Below are positions 32,030-47,038 of a DNA stretch of 64,000 nt, in pieces. The notes under the pieces are model-generated. The model saw only the letters and a list, made by a program, of their open reading frames with translations. It searched no databases and was not told the DNA's origin. Numbering within the stretch: position 1 is the first letter of the stretch; every line of letters begins with the position of its first letter. The DNA comes from Hirudinaria manillensis (taxonomy: Eukaryota; Annelida; Clitellata; Hirudinida; Hirudinidae): assembly GCA_034509925.1 (NCBI GenBank), contig CM067530.1, forward strand, positions 5,371,001 through 5,435,000. Direction: 5' to 3'. The position numbers and the translations under genes were made by a program.

Positions 32030-33371
32030 CTTAATGGCCTGCCAAACACGTGGCACGACATTCAAAGGAACACGCGGCAATATTGAGAACACGAAGAAGC
32101 GCACGTGTCCGATAATGCAATCCGTAGTAAGCCAATTCTCTGGAAAAGTATTTTAAAATCATTAAAACGCTAAATACAAATACATAATTAAAACGAAAGT
32201 TAACTTTTAAATCCAAAACATGAACAAAGAATGATTCAAAAGAACAAAGCTACTATTAACATTCTATAATTGTCTGTTAAATTCCCTGAAAAAGCATCTT
32301 TCAAGAGAATCCGAATAGGTTGCAAGGGCACTAAAACCGTTTGTGCATCCTTGGATGGGACGGGATGATCCGTGAACGTTACGATTTTTAGCATCGCCGG
32401 ACCACCAACTTGCACGCTACTGCGCTATTATCTTAGTAATAATTTAGCTTTGTTTATGTAGCGTCACATTTTTAATATTCGCCATATTAAAATTAACTGT
32501 AAATCGTTCAGAATTCTCTTCAAGATTTATTTATTTCTTTCCTGAAACTAAAAATTTATTTAAAAATCCCCTTTTAATGATTCGCTTGGAGAAGTTTTGC
32601 AAAGCTGAAGAATTTCGAAATAAAAAAAACCATTTAAAATCATTTCATAAATTAAGAAAAATAAAAACATTAATTCTAGTTTAACAATCCTTTTAAATAT
32701 AATAATAATAAATTTTATTAATTTATCATTAAACAAAATAAATTATTAAATTTTTATGAAAATTGTTTTCTTATTTCTCTCGAATCCTCAGCCGATGAAG
32801 AATGAAGAATGAACACAATCATTGCTTTCAGCGATTCACCAAAACACTTTCGCTAAAATATGGCTCTGCCCAACAAGAAGATTTTCTGAGTTTCCTTTAA
32901 ACCTTAGAAGATCCGGTTGGAGTTGCCATAAGAAAGACAATCGATTAACGAGCGTCTTCACATCCTGGCATGGCACACGTAAGACATTCAAAAGGTCGGC
33001 CGAATGCAATGCATTCCAAGTTCCCGATTTCCATTGAGTCTCTCGATGTACAACTATCTCCTTTCGGAGCCATGGCATTGTTAGATGCTCCAGGACCTAG
33101 CGGTCCATTTTCGCAATCTCAATCAAGTAGGAGCATTGAAATTGCCAAAGCATTGATTGCTGACAAGTTCTTTTAGACGTCAAAGAAGTAATATGCAGTA
33201 AAACTTGTGGCTTATTTTCTCCTTCATCACCGTGTTCAATATCACCAACACCTTGTATTTGCGTGCCTCCTCTTCATTGAGACTCCGAAGTGAATTCTGA
33301 TCGTTCATTGTTTTGGCTTTTGATTTGTTCGACACCTTAAAGTTGTAGTTAAAGTTATAGCAATGACACAC
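32030..33371. other. Unresolved coding-like islands
   Basis: Three GC-richer patches have coding texture but no consistent model. Patch 32030-32150 has a fair acceptor on each strand; the minus-strand reading gives a hydrophobic FFVFSILPRVPLNVVPRVW stretch. Patch 32300-32420 is open on the minus strand from an ATG at about 32395. Patch 32820-33176 is open on both strands, including a plus-strand tail reading SPFGAMALLDAPGPSGPF before a stop at 33174. Patch 33180-33371 is open on the minus strand (SLRSLNEEEARKYKVLVIL). These could be fragments of a retropseudogene or exons of an undetected gene. No family was recognised. Confidence 0.3.
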
Positions 33372-34103
33372 GTTTCTTAACAGGCATTTGCATGAAATGC
33401 TTTCTAAGTTGTGGCTCTGTCTTGCTGTATAAATTCAGTAAAGGTGTTTTGGTATTATTATGTTACATAAAGTAGGTAAACGTGAGAGAAAGAATGTAAT
33501 GCCGAGACAGAGCAAGGTGGCATGTTTCTTTTTAACTCCAATTCATTAACCATAGAACCATAGAAGCGAAACATTTTTGCTGTCTTTAGGGAATGTTGCT
33601 GTGGTTATTAACGCTTTTTAAAAAACTTCCTTCATTGACTCTTCTGCCTGAATTTAGTCTTGTAACTTTAAAATTCAGACGACAATAAAAGGTAGAAGTT
33701 CATAGAATGTTCAACGTACAATGGAAGCTGATGCATTCATAGAAGCTGATAATCCAAAAGACCTCTCGAGGGTAGATTAACTGATCCAACTTTTTCTGTT
33801 CAATAAATTTTTTAGCAGATCGTGGTTTAAATTAAAAGAATTTAAGTGACAATTTAAAGGCATCGTTAAAACTTTAACCATGGAAGTCTTGTAAATAAAT
33901 TTAATTATATTTTTGTGAGTAAATATAATTAAAAATTATATAAGTATTAATATAAATAATAAATATATAAATAGCTAATTTAATAAAAAATATTGTTAAA
34001 ACAATTCATGCATTTAATTAAAAAAAACAACAAAATATTCATCCAATTATGTCGATGGCATTCCTAAAGCGATTTTGTAATGCAAATATTAACATATTTT
34101 ATA

Positions 34104-34158
34104 TAAATAAATAAATAAATAAATAAGTAAATAAATATATATATATATATATATATAT
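34104..34158 (+). repeat. (AAAT)n then (AT)n tract
   Basis: About six AAAT units, one AAGT variant, then about ten AT dinucleotides. Confidence 0.9.
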
Positions 34159-34456
34159 TAACATGATTATTTAAAAAAAATATTACAGACGAATGACGTG
34201 AAATGAATATTGGGGGTGGTATAAAATATTACAAATTATAACGATTTCGATGTTACGAAATGTTGCATCAGACGGAGGCAAGTTAATCATTTAAACCTGG
34301 AATTAAACCTTGCCACAACTTTTAAAATGTCTTTTTGTTTTTATTTAATAAATATTATTCAATTCAATTATTTTATTTAATGTACGAATTTAGCTGTAAA
34401 TCTTTTTAATTCGTGGGCAATACTAGAAACTTTATGAAACTTGATTTGTTTTGCAA

Positions 34457-34555
34457 AATATGATATAATCATATTAAAAAATATGATATAATCATATTAA
34501 AAATATGATATAATCATATTAAAAAATATGATATAATCATATTAAAAAATATGAT
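34457..34555. repeat. Near-palindromic 24-bp tandem repeat, four copies
   Basis: The unit AATATGATATAATCATATT plus an A-rich spacer occurs four times in a row, with a broken fifth. Each unit is close to its own reverse complement, so each could form a small hairpin or cruciform. Confidence 0.85.
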
Positions 34556-34616
34556 TTCATTTGCTGTCTAGAGGAGTTATTTCAAATATATTATTATTTT
34601 CAACAAGAAAAACAAT

Positions 34617-34650
34617 AACAACAGCAGCAGCAACAATAATAATAATAATT
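34617..34650 (+). repeat. CAG/CAA/AAT trinucleotide tract
   Basis: ACAACAGCAGCAGCAACAATAATAATAAT; trinucleotide microsatellite with three unit types. Confidence 0.85.
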
Positions 34651-34819
34651 AATTATCCTTTCAGATTTAATGTACTTATTGAAGCCTTTGTGTTAAATTC
34701 CTTGAAAATAAATCTATCATATTAAAAGATTAAAATCAGATTTAATTAAAAGCCTCGAACTCCATTTCATAGTTAAGCGGTCAATCACCAAAGCGGGGTT
34801 CTTATCGATATCATTACTA

Positions 34820-34945
34820 TTGCTGTTGTTGTTGTTGTTGTTGCTGTTGGGGTTGCTGCTGCTGCTACTGTCGCCGAGGTCATCGTCGTCGTTATCGTCA
34901 TCGTCGTCGTCGTTGTTATTGTTGTTATTGTTGTTGTTGTTGCTT
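34820..34945 (-). repeat. AAC/GAC trinucleotide tract
   Basis: On the minus strand this is a chain of AAC, GAC and AGC triplets (poly-Asn/Asp/Ser if read in frame). The open frame from about 34950 has no support beyond the repeat itself. Confidence 0.85.
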
Positions 34946-36686
34946 GTCATTATCGTCTGAAGATGTTCATTTTTTGGCTTCTCTGGATTTCCATGGAATT
35001 CATTTGAAATATTTAAACATATGATATTTATTATTTATTGATTGAAATAATTTTAAATATTTTTTCAGGTAATTTTAAATTAAATGTTAAATTAATTTTG
35101 TTAAATTTAAATCCGAAAACTACGTTAGATATATTATATACTATCGCAATGAAAATTATTTCTGAAAATAATCTTTGAAATAATAAAAATTTCTCAAATA
35201 AGATTAATATGCAAGCATTATATTGTTTAATAAACAATTAGTTTGTTTATAAATTGGAATGTAATTGATATCAAAAAGAGTGGAATGAAATTCACATCGC
35301 ATCATCTTTATTAGTGCGAGTTGATTAACAAGGAATATAATATTAGTTTCAAATAATTGAATAACAATTTAAAAGTATTTATAAAGTATTATCGAGTTGA
35401 AATCTAAGAACAATTAGGCGTTTATAAATTGCATTTAAATTCCACGAACTATTTTATGAAATTAATTAATTCTACGAACGAGTATACAACCTCACCTTAC
35501 GAAGAACATTCACTTTGGCAAACTTGACTCTATTGTTTTCAGTATGTTATGAATTCAGAATCATGTTTTAGGACTGGCATGTGATTCAATTATTTCACGT
35601 TGAAATTCCTTCTGCCAGGTTTTCATCCGAACACGTTTGCACGGAGCGAGAGTACTTAAGAAGATGAAGAAGCTGCATGCAAAGATGACACCAACTCACT
35701 CACCAACACGACGGACGAATTTTTATGAAATTCCACCATTTTTGTTCTCTCTCTTCAAAATATAAAATGAGATTTGTTGGAAAATTAATATCCAATTCCG
35801 TTCTTAAATCCAATTTGATTTCCTCTTAAAGTTTTTGATGTCGATCAATGCTCTGACAGCAAATGTATTTCACGTTTTGCTGTCGCAACACACGAGATCG
35901 AAAGAACTAATCTACTTACGTACGTATCTATGTCCTAATCTAGGTACACGTCTATGTACTGATCTGATTTTAATGAATGATAGGTTTATTGGATTATGTT
36001 AATCGTGTTTTCAATCATTATTAGGTATTTACTTAAAATGTTTTATTGATTGCTAACGTAGAAAGGACAATTTTCATTTTATGAGGACTTTTTATCAGCC
36101 TTATTGAACCTGCATTGCTCCCTCAGGATGCATTCCAAGTCAATCATTGATTCAAGGCTCCCATCTGAGCCTTTCATTCTACAGCAGTTGATGGACATTA
36201 CTAATTTATTAATTTATTCATTATACTAAGAAGTTTAGAAATTGCTTACCTCATTCTGCATTTTGAAAAGAAACATAAGATGTAATAACAATTGTTTGCA
36301 TTAAATTGAAATTTGGCCATTCGAAATCATAGATATATATTAATTCAGTATTTATTAAAATTAATAAAATTATATTTTACTGTGAATTTCATTTAAGATA
36401 AATTAAAGTTAAAGTTTATATGTATTTAAATATTCTATATATTGCAACATTATTTAGAATCAAGCACTTTGAAGTTTTAAGTTTAAGAACCATTTGCCCC
36501 ATTTAAGTATTAATAATCTGTTTTTAATCTTGAATTTTGAAATATAATTCCAGTTAATTCAGGTTTTTATTTCAACTTTACATCTGCCAAGAAACCATGT
36601 GAAGAATTATTTCATAAAATTATGTCGTCGTTCATTCCAAGATATTATCGAATTAGTTATAATTAAATTGATTAATAATAATAATG

Positions 36687-36722
<36 letters not shown>

Positions 36723-39295
36723 TCCGAATGATTGTTGAGTGTCGCATATCCTGGAGGGACTTCAAGGACAGTTATATGAGGAGTGTGGCTTAATATTAAA
36801 TAAATTAAGAAATTAAGAAATGCAATTCATTTGAGGGTTTCAAAGATTATGACAATTTCGTTAAAAATTATAAATTATTATTTTCAGAGATTTTTCTAAA
36901 TTAATTCATAATTAAATAATATTATAAGAATGGAAAACAAAATTTTGCGTCGTGCAACTTATCTACAGTTTAAAATAAACTAGAATATTTAACTGTTAAT
37001 TAATGTTAAATAATGTGACTTTATTTAAAGAATTACTATTTAAACAGTACATTATAACGTTATTTATATAATAGTCTATAATGCCTGGTTATAATATAAT
37101 TTAAACTAATTTATTTAATAATATCAAAATAATTAATTTCAAGATTATTTAAATATAATTCTAGCATATTTTTAATATAATTTCTTAAGTTTAAAAATGA
37201 CAAGATTATTATTATTATTATTAATCAATGTAAAGTGATCAGTTATCAGGATTCATCATAAATCTAATGAAGTTAAATGAAGGAATACATGATATGTATA
37301 CATTTAGTATTATTATATCTGTACATAATATGTATACATAAATTTGTATATCATCTGTATGTTTTGTATTCATTTCGGAAATTCCCCAATGTCAAGGGTA
37401 TTGGGAAGCAATGCCTGGTATTATTAAATAGAGACATTTTCTATCAATATTGTTTACATTCAAAAGTTTATGTTATAAATTAATAAAAATATAATAATTA
37501 TTATTACAATAATTATAATAATAATATATATATTATTTTAATATTATCATAATCACCATTATTATTTGAGTTTATTACAAGAAATGATATCAATTTCCTC
37601 AGCCCTTGAGGAAGGAAAATGACTATTTTTTCCAGAATCGTCTCAAATTTTCCTGCCAATTACCTTCGAAGATATCATTGATGTTGAAGATGAAATACCC
37701 AATGAGGATGGATTTTAAAAAAATACTTAATGAGGGTCGCCAAAGCCTATTATATGATCGGTCTTTAACACTCCAATTTGTTATCATTTTAAAGTTATGT
37801 TTACAAGCAAATATTGATAGCTCATAAAAGTAAGAAATCTTATTTCCGCTGATTTAATTTCAGTTATATTTAACAAATGTAAATAGTATAATTTATTATA
37901 GCAAGTTGTTCGACACTAAGTGTTTGGGTTAGGGTTACAACAGGTATTGAATTATAATATTATAATAATAAAGTAAAAATTATAATATTGAACAAAATAT
38001 TATAATATTGAACAAAATATTTATAATGTTATATTATAATATTGCATAAAATATTTATAATATTAAATTATAATACTTAATTAATAATTATAATATTTAT
38101 ATTCAACAAATTAAACTTTGTACTCAGGTGTACTCTTCTTAAATGCCTAAAAATCTGCACCTTTTGAATTGCATAAAATATCGATGGGCACCTTTGACTA
38201 ACATTTGAACAAAGTTTTTTGCTTGAGAAGTGAATCATTATTAATGCTTTATCGCATTAATTTACGAAATAAACTGCTAATAATGACGCCTTCTGACTGA
38301 GAATCGAGCTCCATCAATATCAATTTGTTTACCAAATCTTCAGAAACTAACTTCGTCTTAACGTAATAAATGTGATGTCATTTATCAAAAAGCAAGAACA
38401 AAATCCAAGGATTGAATGAACGAACGGAAAATGAAAGAAACCATGAAGGTCAATGTTTTTTTTTTAATATTCTTTCCGAACGTTCTTCCAGTCAGAAGAG
38501 TTTAAATTGTGCTCATGACATGTTGCGAGGTGGAATAAAACGTTTGCTTCCTGAAAACAAAAAAAAAAGAAAAGAGACGTTTTGAGTGTTTCCAATGATT
38601 TCAATGTCAAGCAAATTGGATGGACTCGGAAAATAATTCAATTTCCTTGCAACACTTTAAGTACAAAGCCACTCGTCCATCCGAACGGACGGACGGACAA
38701 ACTTTCAATGACTTGGAAAAAGCAAGTTAAGTTAAAACGTGGACGTCAAGTTGTTTTTAATGCTATGTTGCTATTGCTTTGGAACATTAATCGATTTTCT
38801 TATATTGCATCGTCCAATAATCACATTTGGCATCATTCAAGGGCTCAGGAGATAATTAAGTTGAGCTGTTAATTAAATATTGTTGCTGCGTCATCCCGTG
38901 TTATGTACCTCCTACAAAGCAGTGTAAAAGCAATTTAAAAATCACCCCATGAAATCCTCCAAATTAGTAATCGTTCCATAGTTCTTGAAAACATATTGGA
39001 TATTAATTATTAAAAGAAACTGAATAATTATCAATTAACTGAATAATTTACAAAATAATAATTAAATTATTATATAATTAAATTTATTAAATATAAATTT
39101 AAATTACGTTTTCGTTTATCCAACGTTACTCGATGGACAACTGCAATGAATTGAAATTAAATATTATTTGCAACTCACGATTTTAAAGATATTTTATTTT
39201 ATTTGTTTCTTAAATTAAATAATTTAAAGTCAAAAAACTTCGCGACGTGAAAACACCTCCTGCGTGCTTTGGTGTTAATAAAACACCATTTCTTT

Positions 39296-39530
39296 TATCA
39301 TTAATATTATTATTATTGTTGTTCTTGTTAATGTTATTATTATCATTATTATTATTGTTATTATTAATGTTATCATTATTTTTATTATTATTTTTTAAAG
39401 TAAATGATGAAAAAGAATGTGACGAAGGAAATGAAAGTCCGATAAGATGCAAATGTGTTAATAATAATAATAATAATAATAATAAGAAGAAGAAGAATAA
39501 TAATAGTAATAATAATAATAATAATATATC
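39296..39530. repeat. TTA-rich arm and TAA-rich arm in inverted arrangement
   Basis: 39296-39397 is TTATTATTG-type repeat and 39462-39530 is AATAATAAT with an AAGAAGAAG patch. The two arms are largely complementary across about 65 bp of unique sequence, so they could pair. The right arm abuts the R2-like fragment. Confidence 0.8.
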
Positions 39531-39540
39531 AATATTATTA

Positions 39541-40300
39541 GTTGGCAAATATATCAAATGCATAAAGGTCCGAGCGGCCGCCCTTCGCTGCAGACTCCGA
39601 GCATCGAAATGGAATCCTCTGGCTTCAAGGAGATGCGGTGAAGGCTGCAATTCTTTCGAATCGCTGGGCCACATGATCCAGAGATGCCCGAGAACTGATG
39701 GCCCAAGGCATGAAAGACACAACACTGTCGTTAGGGAATTAGAACGGGAACTACGAAAAAGGGGTTATACTACGGTAATAGAGTCCCGCATCCCCATAGA
39801 AAAGAGACTAAAAACTCCTGATTTGCGTGCTTGAAGAGGTGACCTCTACATAGTGTCTGATGTTGTCGCTGCATCCGATGATTATGATTTAGACAAGTGT
39901 CACGAGAGCAAGGTTTCAAAGTACGACATTAAAGATGTTCACGATTGGATGTTGAGGAATGCCCCATCCGGCTTCCAAAGAATGCTTCCGAAGGTTGGCT
40001 CCTGCGTTTGCAACTGGAGAGGAGTCATGAGTGCAGAATCATACAGATTCTGGAGAGAGTGCGGCGCTTCCAAGACGAGTTTAACGCACGTTGTGCTCTC
40101 GGTCCTCAGTTACAGTTACAAAATCTGCAGGGCTCACAGGTGCCCTCTTCCGAGGGCAATCGTACTTTTTCGTACTGCGAATTCTCAGTGACATTGGCAG
40201 TTGACAGTACTCGGCGCGTTCAATCGTGACTTCTTCCAACCGAATGTCCAGGGTGATCTCGGGCCCTAGTGCGGACACTAAACTTTGGAAGAGGCCGTCG
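39541..40300 (+). mobile_element. 5'-truncated R2-like (RLE-type) retrotransposon, 3' fragment
   Basis: The C-terminal domain of an R2-type ORF is visible. It has a CCHC motif RRCGEGCNSFESLGHMIQRC (C-x3-C-x7-H-x4-C) at about 39628-39690, then KTPDL, an in-frame TGA at about 39832-39834, then DLYIVSDVVAASDDYDLDKC and HESKVSKYDIKDVHDWMLRN, the PD-(D/E)XK endonuclease core with its downstream Lys/Tyr. The frame ends near 40191 and a short 3' UTR runs to about 40300. RT and zinc fingers are missing. The 5' side abuts AAT repeats and the 3' side reads AATATTATTGTTGTAATAAT, consistent with insertion into a TAA microsatellite as known for Dong/R4-type elements. It is dead. Confidence 0.82.
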
Positions 40301-41510
40301 GAATATTATTGTTGTAATAATACATGTAACTATTACATAAATATATAAAATAATTAATAAATTATAATATGAGTAACAATTAATAATTTTAAATTAAAGA
40401 GATATCACTAAAATGCATTTTATTGAAAAGAGCACTTAAAATTGGAGCTGCAAGGAGCTGATTATGCTTCAACAAACCAATGAGTTATTGGCGATGAAGA
40501 CGATGATGATGACAACGACGACGGCGAGAGAATTTCATCTCCTTCTATTCTAATTATTTATCAATTAACTCAACATTGATCAATGACCGACCGCGTTAAT
40601 GCAGAAAAGAAATATTTGCTTGCAACTCTGAAGCTTTAAGAAAATTATTCACTTGAAATTTATCCATCATTGCGAGCGATGCAATTAGCAGGATCTATTT
40701 GGCTTAAAACGAGAAATTGCCATTTTCACTTCACTCTTGACAGGTGCTTTTCGACCGGGAGGTGGGGAGCTTTTGAGGAGAATGTCTTGAAAGAGGCCTG
40801 ATTGATTGCTGCGGATGGATGTTTTGATTGATTGATTGATTGTTACTGATGGATGTTTTGATTGATCGATTGTCACGGTTGGATGTCATCAATCTCGCAA
40901 CTCCTTCTTCGTTCTAGGCTCGGCAGAATAATAGCTTATTCACCTAATTGAATGTTCGTTAATGCAATAATTTGTCATTTACTAATTAACTTATTTATCA
41001 TTATTTCCTTCTCTTGTTTTTTATGCAGAGAAATTAGAATTTGATCATTTAGGTTAAAATCGAAGAACTTTAAAAAGAATTCTTTTAATCTTCTTACGTT
41101 AAATAAATATAAAATGTGTTCACGTGAGACCCCAAACAACGGCAATAACGTACTTCTCAGAATTAAAATAAAACTTTACCCTCTAACAAACTCCTGTAAT
41201 AAATCCACTTTTCATCCTCAATATTTAAAAAAAAAACTTAAACACAAAAAAATAAATAAATTCACGCCTTAAAAAAATCTCTGCCAAGTCCGTGGTTGAC
41301 GCGAATCTCAACGCGTAAACACTTGAAATAATGATTTCTATTATGCTGTGCAATTATAATAATAATAATATTCATTATAATAATTACTCCGAGCATATCT
41401 TGAAATATTCTAATATAATTGTCTTTAAAATCACGCACACGTGAACGCATGATAAGATATAATAAAAAAAAAAACATAAAATTCAGGTTAAAACACAAAA
41501 AAGCTTTGCA
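40301..41510. other. AT-rich spacer
   Basis: No gene was recognised. A TTGATTGATTG-type patch with a GGATGTTTTGATTGAT repeat lies at 40795-40885. Confidence 0.35.
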
Positions 41511-41765
41511 ATGCAATACAATACAATACGATACAATACAATACAATACAATACGATACGATACGATACAATACAATACAATACAATACATTACGATACC
41601 ATACCATACGATACGATATAATACGATACGATACGATACGATACGATACAATACGATACAATACAATACAATACGATACAATACAATACGATACAATACA
41701 ATACGATATAGTACGATACGATATAATACGGCACGATACGATACAATACAATGCCATACAATGCA
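41511..41765 (+). repeat. (RATAC)n pentanucleotide array
   Basis: About 50 units of AATAC and GATAC intermixed, with sparse CCATAC and GATAT variants towards the right. It is open on both strands, giving artefactual Tyr/Ile/Val/Arg-rich frames. Confidence 0.95.
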
Positions 41766-42522
41766 ATATGATGGAATATCTCATTATAGAAAACTCCTAT
41801 TTTAAATTAACATTTACTTTAATTGCTCCAATTATTCTCCAAATTTGAACTACTCCTGTGAATTGACCCATCTAGCTCTTAATGCGCCATGCATGGCCCT
41901 GCATGAAGGCATTCAAAATTCACAGACACCCGATGCCTCATCTTTTGGTTCGGCGATGCTTAAATAATGAATGACGAAGTTGCCAATAAAATATCTTCTG
42001 AGTAACAGATTTCCATTCCTTCATTCATAAAAACGGATGGAAGGTGAAATGATTTTTAACTTTTACCATCCAATGTGAATTCATCACTCCAATGCTTTTC
42101 AAACACTTTTACTAAATTTATAAAAAAAAAAGGGGGGCCCTTTGGTATGCATCTATTTATATCTATTTTTAAATTTATATCTTTTTATTTATATTTATTT
42201 TTTTTTAAAGAGATTATCGAGGCTCTGATTGAACGATTTCGGGCTGATAACATCGTAAACAAACTCTTTACAAAATACCAGCACGTGGTTCTACGAGATA
42301 AATAAGCTCTTTAGTCATTCAGATTATCATGCCATCGTCATCATCATCATCATCACCGTCATAATCTCATTACATCATTGCTCGGGAAAGTCAACTATTC
42401 ATAATATCACAGTCCAGGACATTAAATCACAACAGCATCATAAATAAAAAAAATTCAAATAATTTTTTTTAATATTTAACACCGAAATATTCTTTTTTAT
42501 TACGAAACAAAGAAGCATCGGC
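41766..42522. other. AT-rich spacer
   Basis: A mixed-composition patch at 41870-42010 and a TTTATAT-rich patch at 42150-42210. No gene was recognised. Confidence 0.35.
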
Positions 42523-44124
42523 GAATGAATGAATGAATGAATGAATGAATGAATGAATGAATGAATGAATGAATGAATGAATGAATGAATGAATGAATGA
42601 ATGAATGAATGAATGAATGAATGAATGAATGAATGAATGAATGAATGAATGAATGAATGAATGAATGAATGAATGAATGAATGAATGAATGAATGAATGA
42701 ATGAATGAATGAATGAATGAATGAATGAATGAATGAATGAATGAATGAATGAATGAATGAATGAATGAATGAATGAATGAATGAATGAATGAATGAATGA
42801 ATGAATGAATGAATGAATGAATGAATGAATGAATGAATGAATGAATGAATGAATGAATGAATGAATGAATGAATGAATGAATGAATGAATGAATGAATGA
42901 ATGAATGAATGAATGAATGAATGAATGAATGAATGAATGAATGAATGAATGAATGAATGAATGAATGAATGAATGAATGAATGAATGAATGAATGAATGA
43001 ATGAATGAATGAATGAATGAATGAATGAATGAATGAATGAATGAATGAATGAATGAATGAATGAATGAATGAATGAATGAATGAATGAATGAATGAATGA
43101 ATGAATGAATGAATGAATGAATGAATGAATGAATGAATGAATGAATGAATGAATGAATGAATGAATGAATGAATGAATGAATGAATGAATGAATGAATGA
43201 ATGAATGAATGAATGAATGAATGAATGAATGAATGAATGAATGAATGAATGAATGAATGAATGAATGAATGAATGAATGAATGAATGAATGAATGAATGA
43301 ATGAATGAATGAATGAATGAATGAATGAATGAATGAATGAATGAATGAATGAATGAATGAATGAATGAATGAATGAATGAATGAATGAATGAATGAATGA
43401 ATGAATGAATGAATGAATGAATGAATGAATGAATGAATGAATGAATGAATGAATGAATGAATGAATGATGAATGAATGAATGAATGAATGAATGAATGAA
43501 TGAATGAATGAATGAATGAATGAATGAATGAATGAATGAATGAATGAATGAATGAATGAATGAATGAATGAATGAATGAATGAATGAATGAATGAATGAA
43601 TGAATGAATGAATGAATGAATGAATGAATGAATGAATGAATGAATGAATGAATGAATGAAATGAATGAATGAATGAATGAATGAATGAATGAATGAATGA
43701 ATGAATGAATGAATGAATGAATGAATGAATGAATGAATGAATGAATGAATGAATGAATGAATGAATGAATGAATGAATGAATGAATGAATGAATGAATGA
43801 ATGAATGAATGAATGAATGAATGAATGAATGAATGAATGAATGAATGAATGAATGAATGAATGAATGAATGAATGAATGAATGAATGAATGAATGAATGA
43901 ATGAATGAATGAATGAATGAATGAATGAATGAATGAATGAATGAATGAATGAATGAATGAATGAATGAATGAATGAATGAATGAATGAATGAATGAATGA
44001 ATGAATGAATGAATGAATGAATGAATGAATGAATGAATGAATGAATGAATGAATGAATGAATGAATGAATGAATGAATGAATGAATGAATGAATGAATGA
44101 ATGAATGAATGAATGAATGAAATG
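42523..44124. repeat. (GAAT)n tetranucleotide array, about 400 units
   Basis: About 1.6 kb of near-perfect GAAT. I see only two internal register changes: one unit missing an A near 43467, and one unit with an extra A near 43660. The minus strand (ATTC)n has no stops in any frame and gives frames of nearly 600 codons reading His-Ser-Phe-Ile repeats; these are artefacts of a 4-bp repeat read in threes. Confidence 0.98.
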
Positions 44125-44442
44125 ACTCGAAGATGTTTCGAATGAATTGAAATTAAAGCACGTTTCAAGTACAAACAATTTATTGACTTCATTCGCTTTG
44201 CATACGAATCCATACAAAAGTTTGTTTCTGATCGCATCTACCTTCAAGTGATGCATTGAAATAGATTGGTATATTCATTATTTATTTATTTACATTCATT
44301 ATCAGCCACTTATCTGACAAACGTTTTAAAATATTCTTTTTCATATTCATGTAGATGCATAGAAAACTCGAAACGACAATTGTACAAACAAAATATAAAA
44401 TTACAGTAAACAATAAACAGTAAAATTACAAGTTTTACGTTA
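44125..44442. other. AT-rich spacer
   Basis: Unique AT-rich sequence between two tandem arrays, with a short TTTA tract at 44280-44295. No gene was recognised. Confidence 0.4.
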
Positions 44443-44876
44443 AGTACTACAACAATTTACATTACAAAGTTACAACTTTACGGCCTCACAACATTGCAAC
44501 TTTACAGCATTACAGCATTAGAACGTTACAACATTACAACATTACAATATTACAGCATTACAAAGTTAGAACTTTACTGCATTACAACATTACAGCATTA
44601 CAAAGTTACAACTTTACGGCATTACAGCATTACAAAGTTACAACTTTACGACATTACAGCATTACAACATTAGAACGTTACAACATTACAATATTACAGC
44701 ATTACAAAGTTAGAACTTTACTGCATTACAACATTACAGCATTACAAAGTTACAACTTTACGGCCTCACAACATTGCAACTTTACAGCATTACAACATTA
44801 GAACGTTACAACATTACAATATTACAACATTACAAAGTTAGAACTTTACTGCATTACAACATTACAGCATTACACA
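44443..44876 (+). repeat. ATTACARC-type minisatellite with higher-order structure
   Basis: A basic unit of 8-10 bp (ATTACAACA, ATTACAGCA, GTTACAACTTTAC) is organised into longer blocks. The block beginning CGGCCTCACAACATTGCAAC at 44481 recurs at 44761, a 280-bp offset, with most of its downstream units in the same order. Confidence 0.9.

Positions 44877-47038
<2,162 letters not shown>

Larger units (their letters stand above)
33372..39295. other. AT-rich intergenic region
   Basis: No gene was recognised. Besides the repeats listed separately it holds (AAT)n at 36690-36722 and degenerate ATAATATT tracts at 37490-38100. A patch at 35480-35700 is flanked by splice-like signals on the minus strand (acceptor-like TTTGCATGCAG, donor-like CGTAAG-GTGAGG), but every frame across it has a stop. 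Confidence 0.35.

Noticed and set aside
41262..41805. Arg/Ile/Val/Tyr-rich frames on both strands
   Set aside because: Artefacts of the RATAC array.
42438..44256. Two overlapping minus-strand frames of almost 600 codons with His-Ser-Phe-Ile repeats
   Set aside because: A 4-bp repeat without stops is open in every minus-strand frame. The non-repeat ends carry no recognisable protein.
44443..44876. CRISPR-like array
   Set aside because: Units are short, variable and lack unique spacers, and the genome is eukaryotic.
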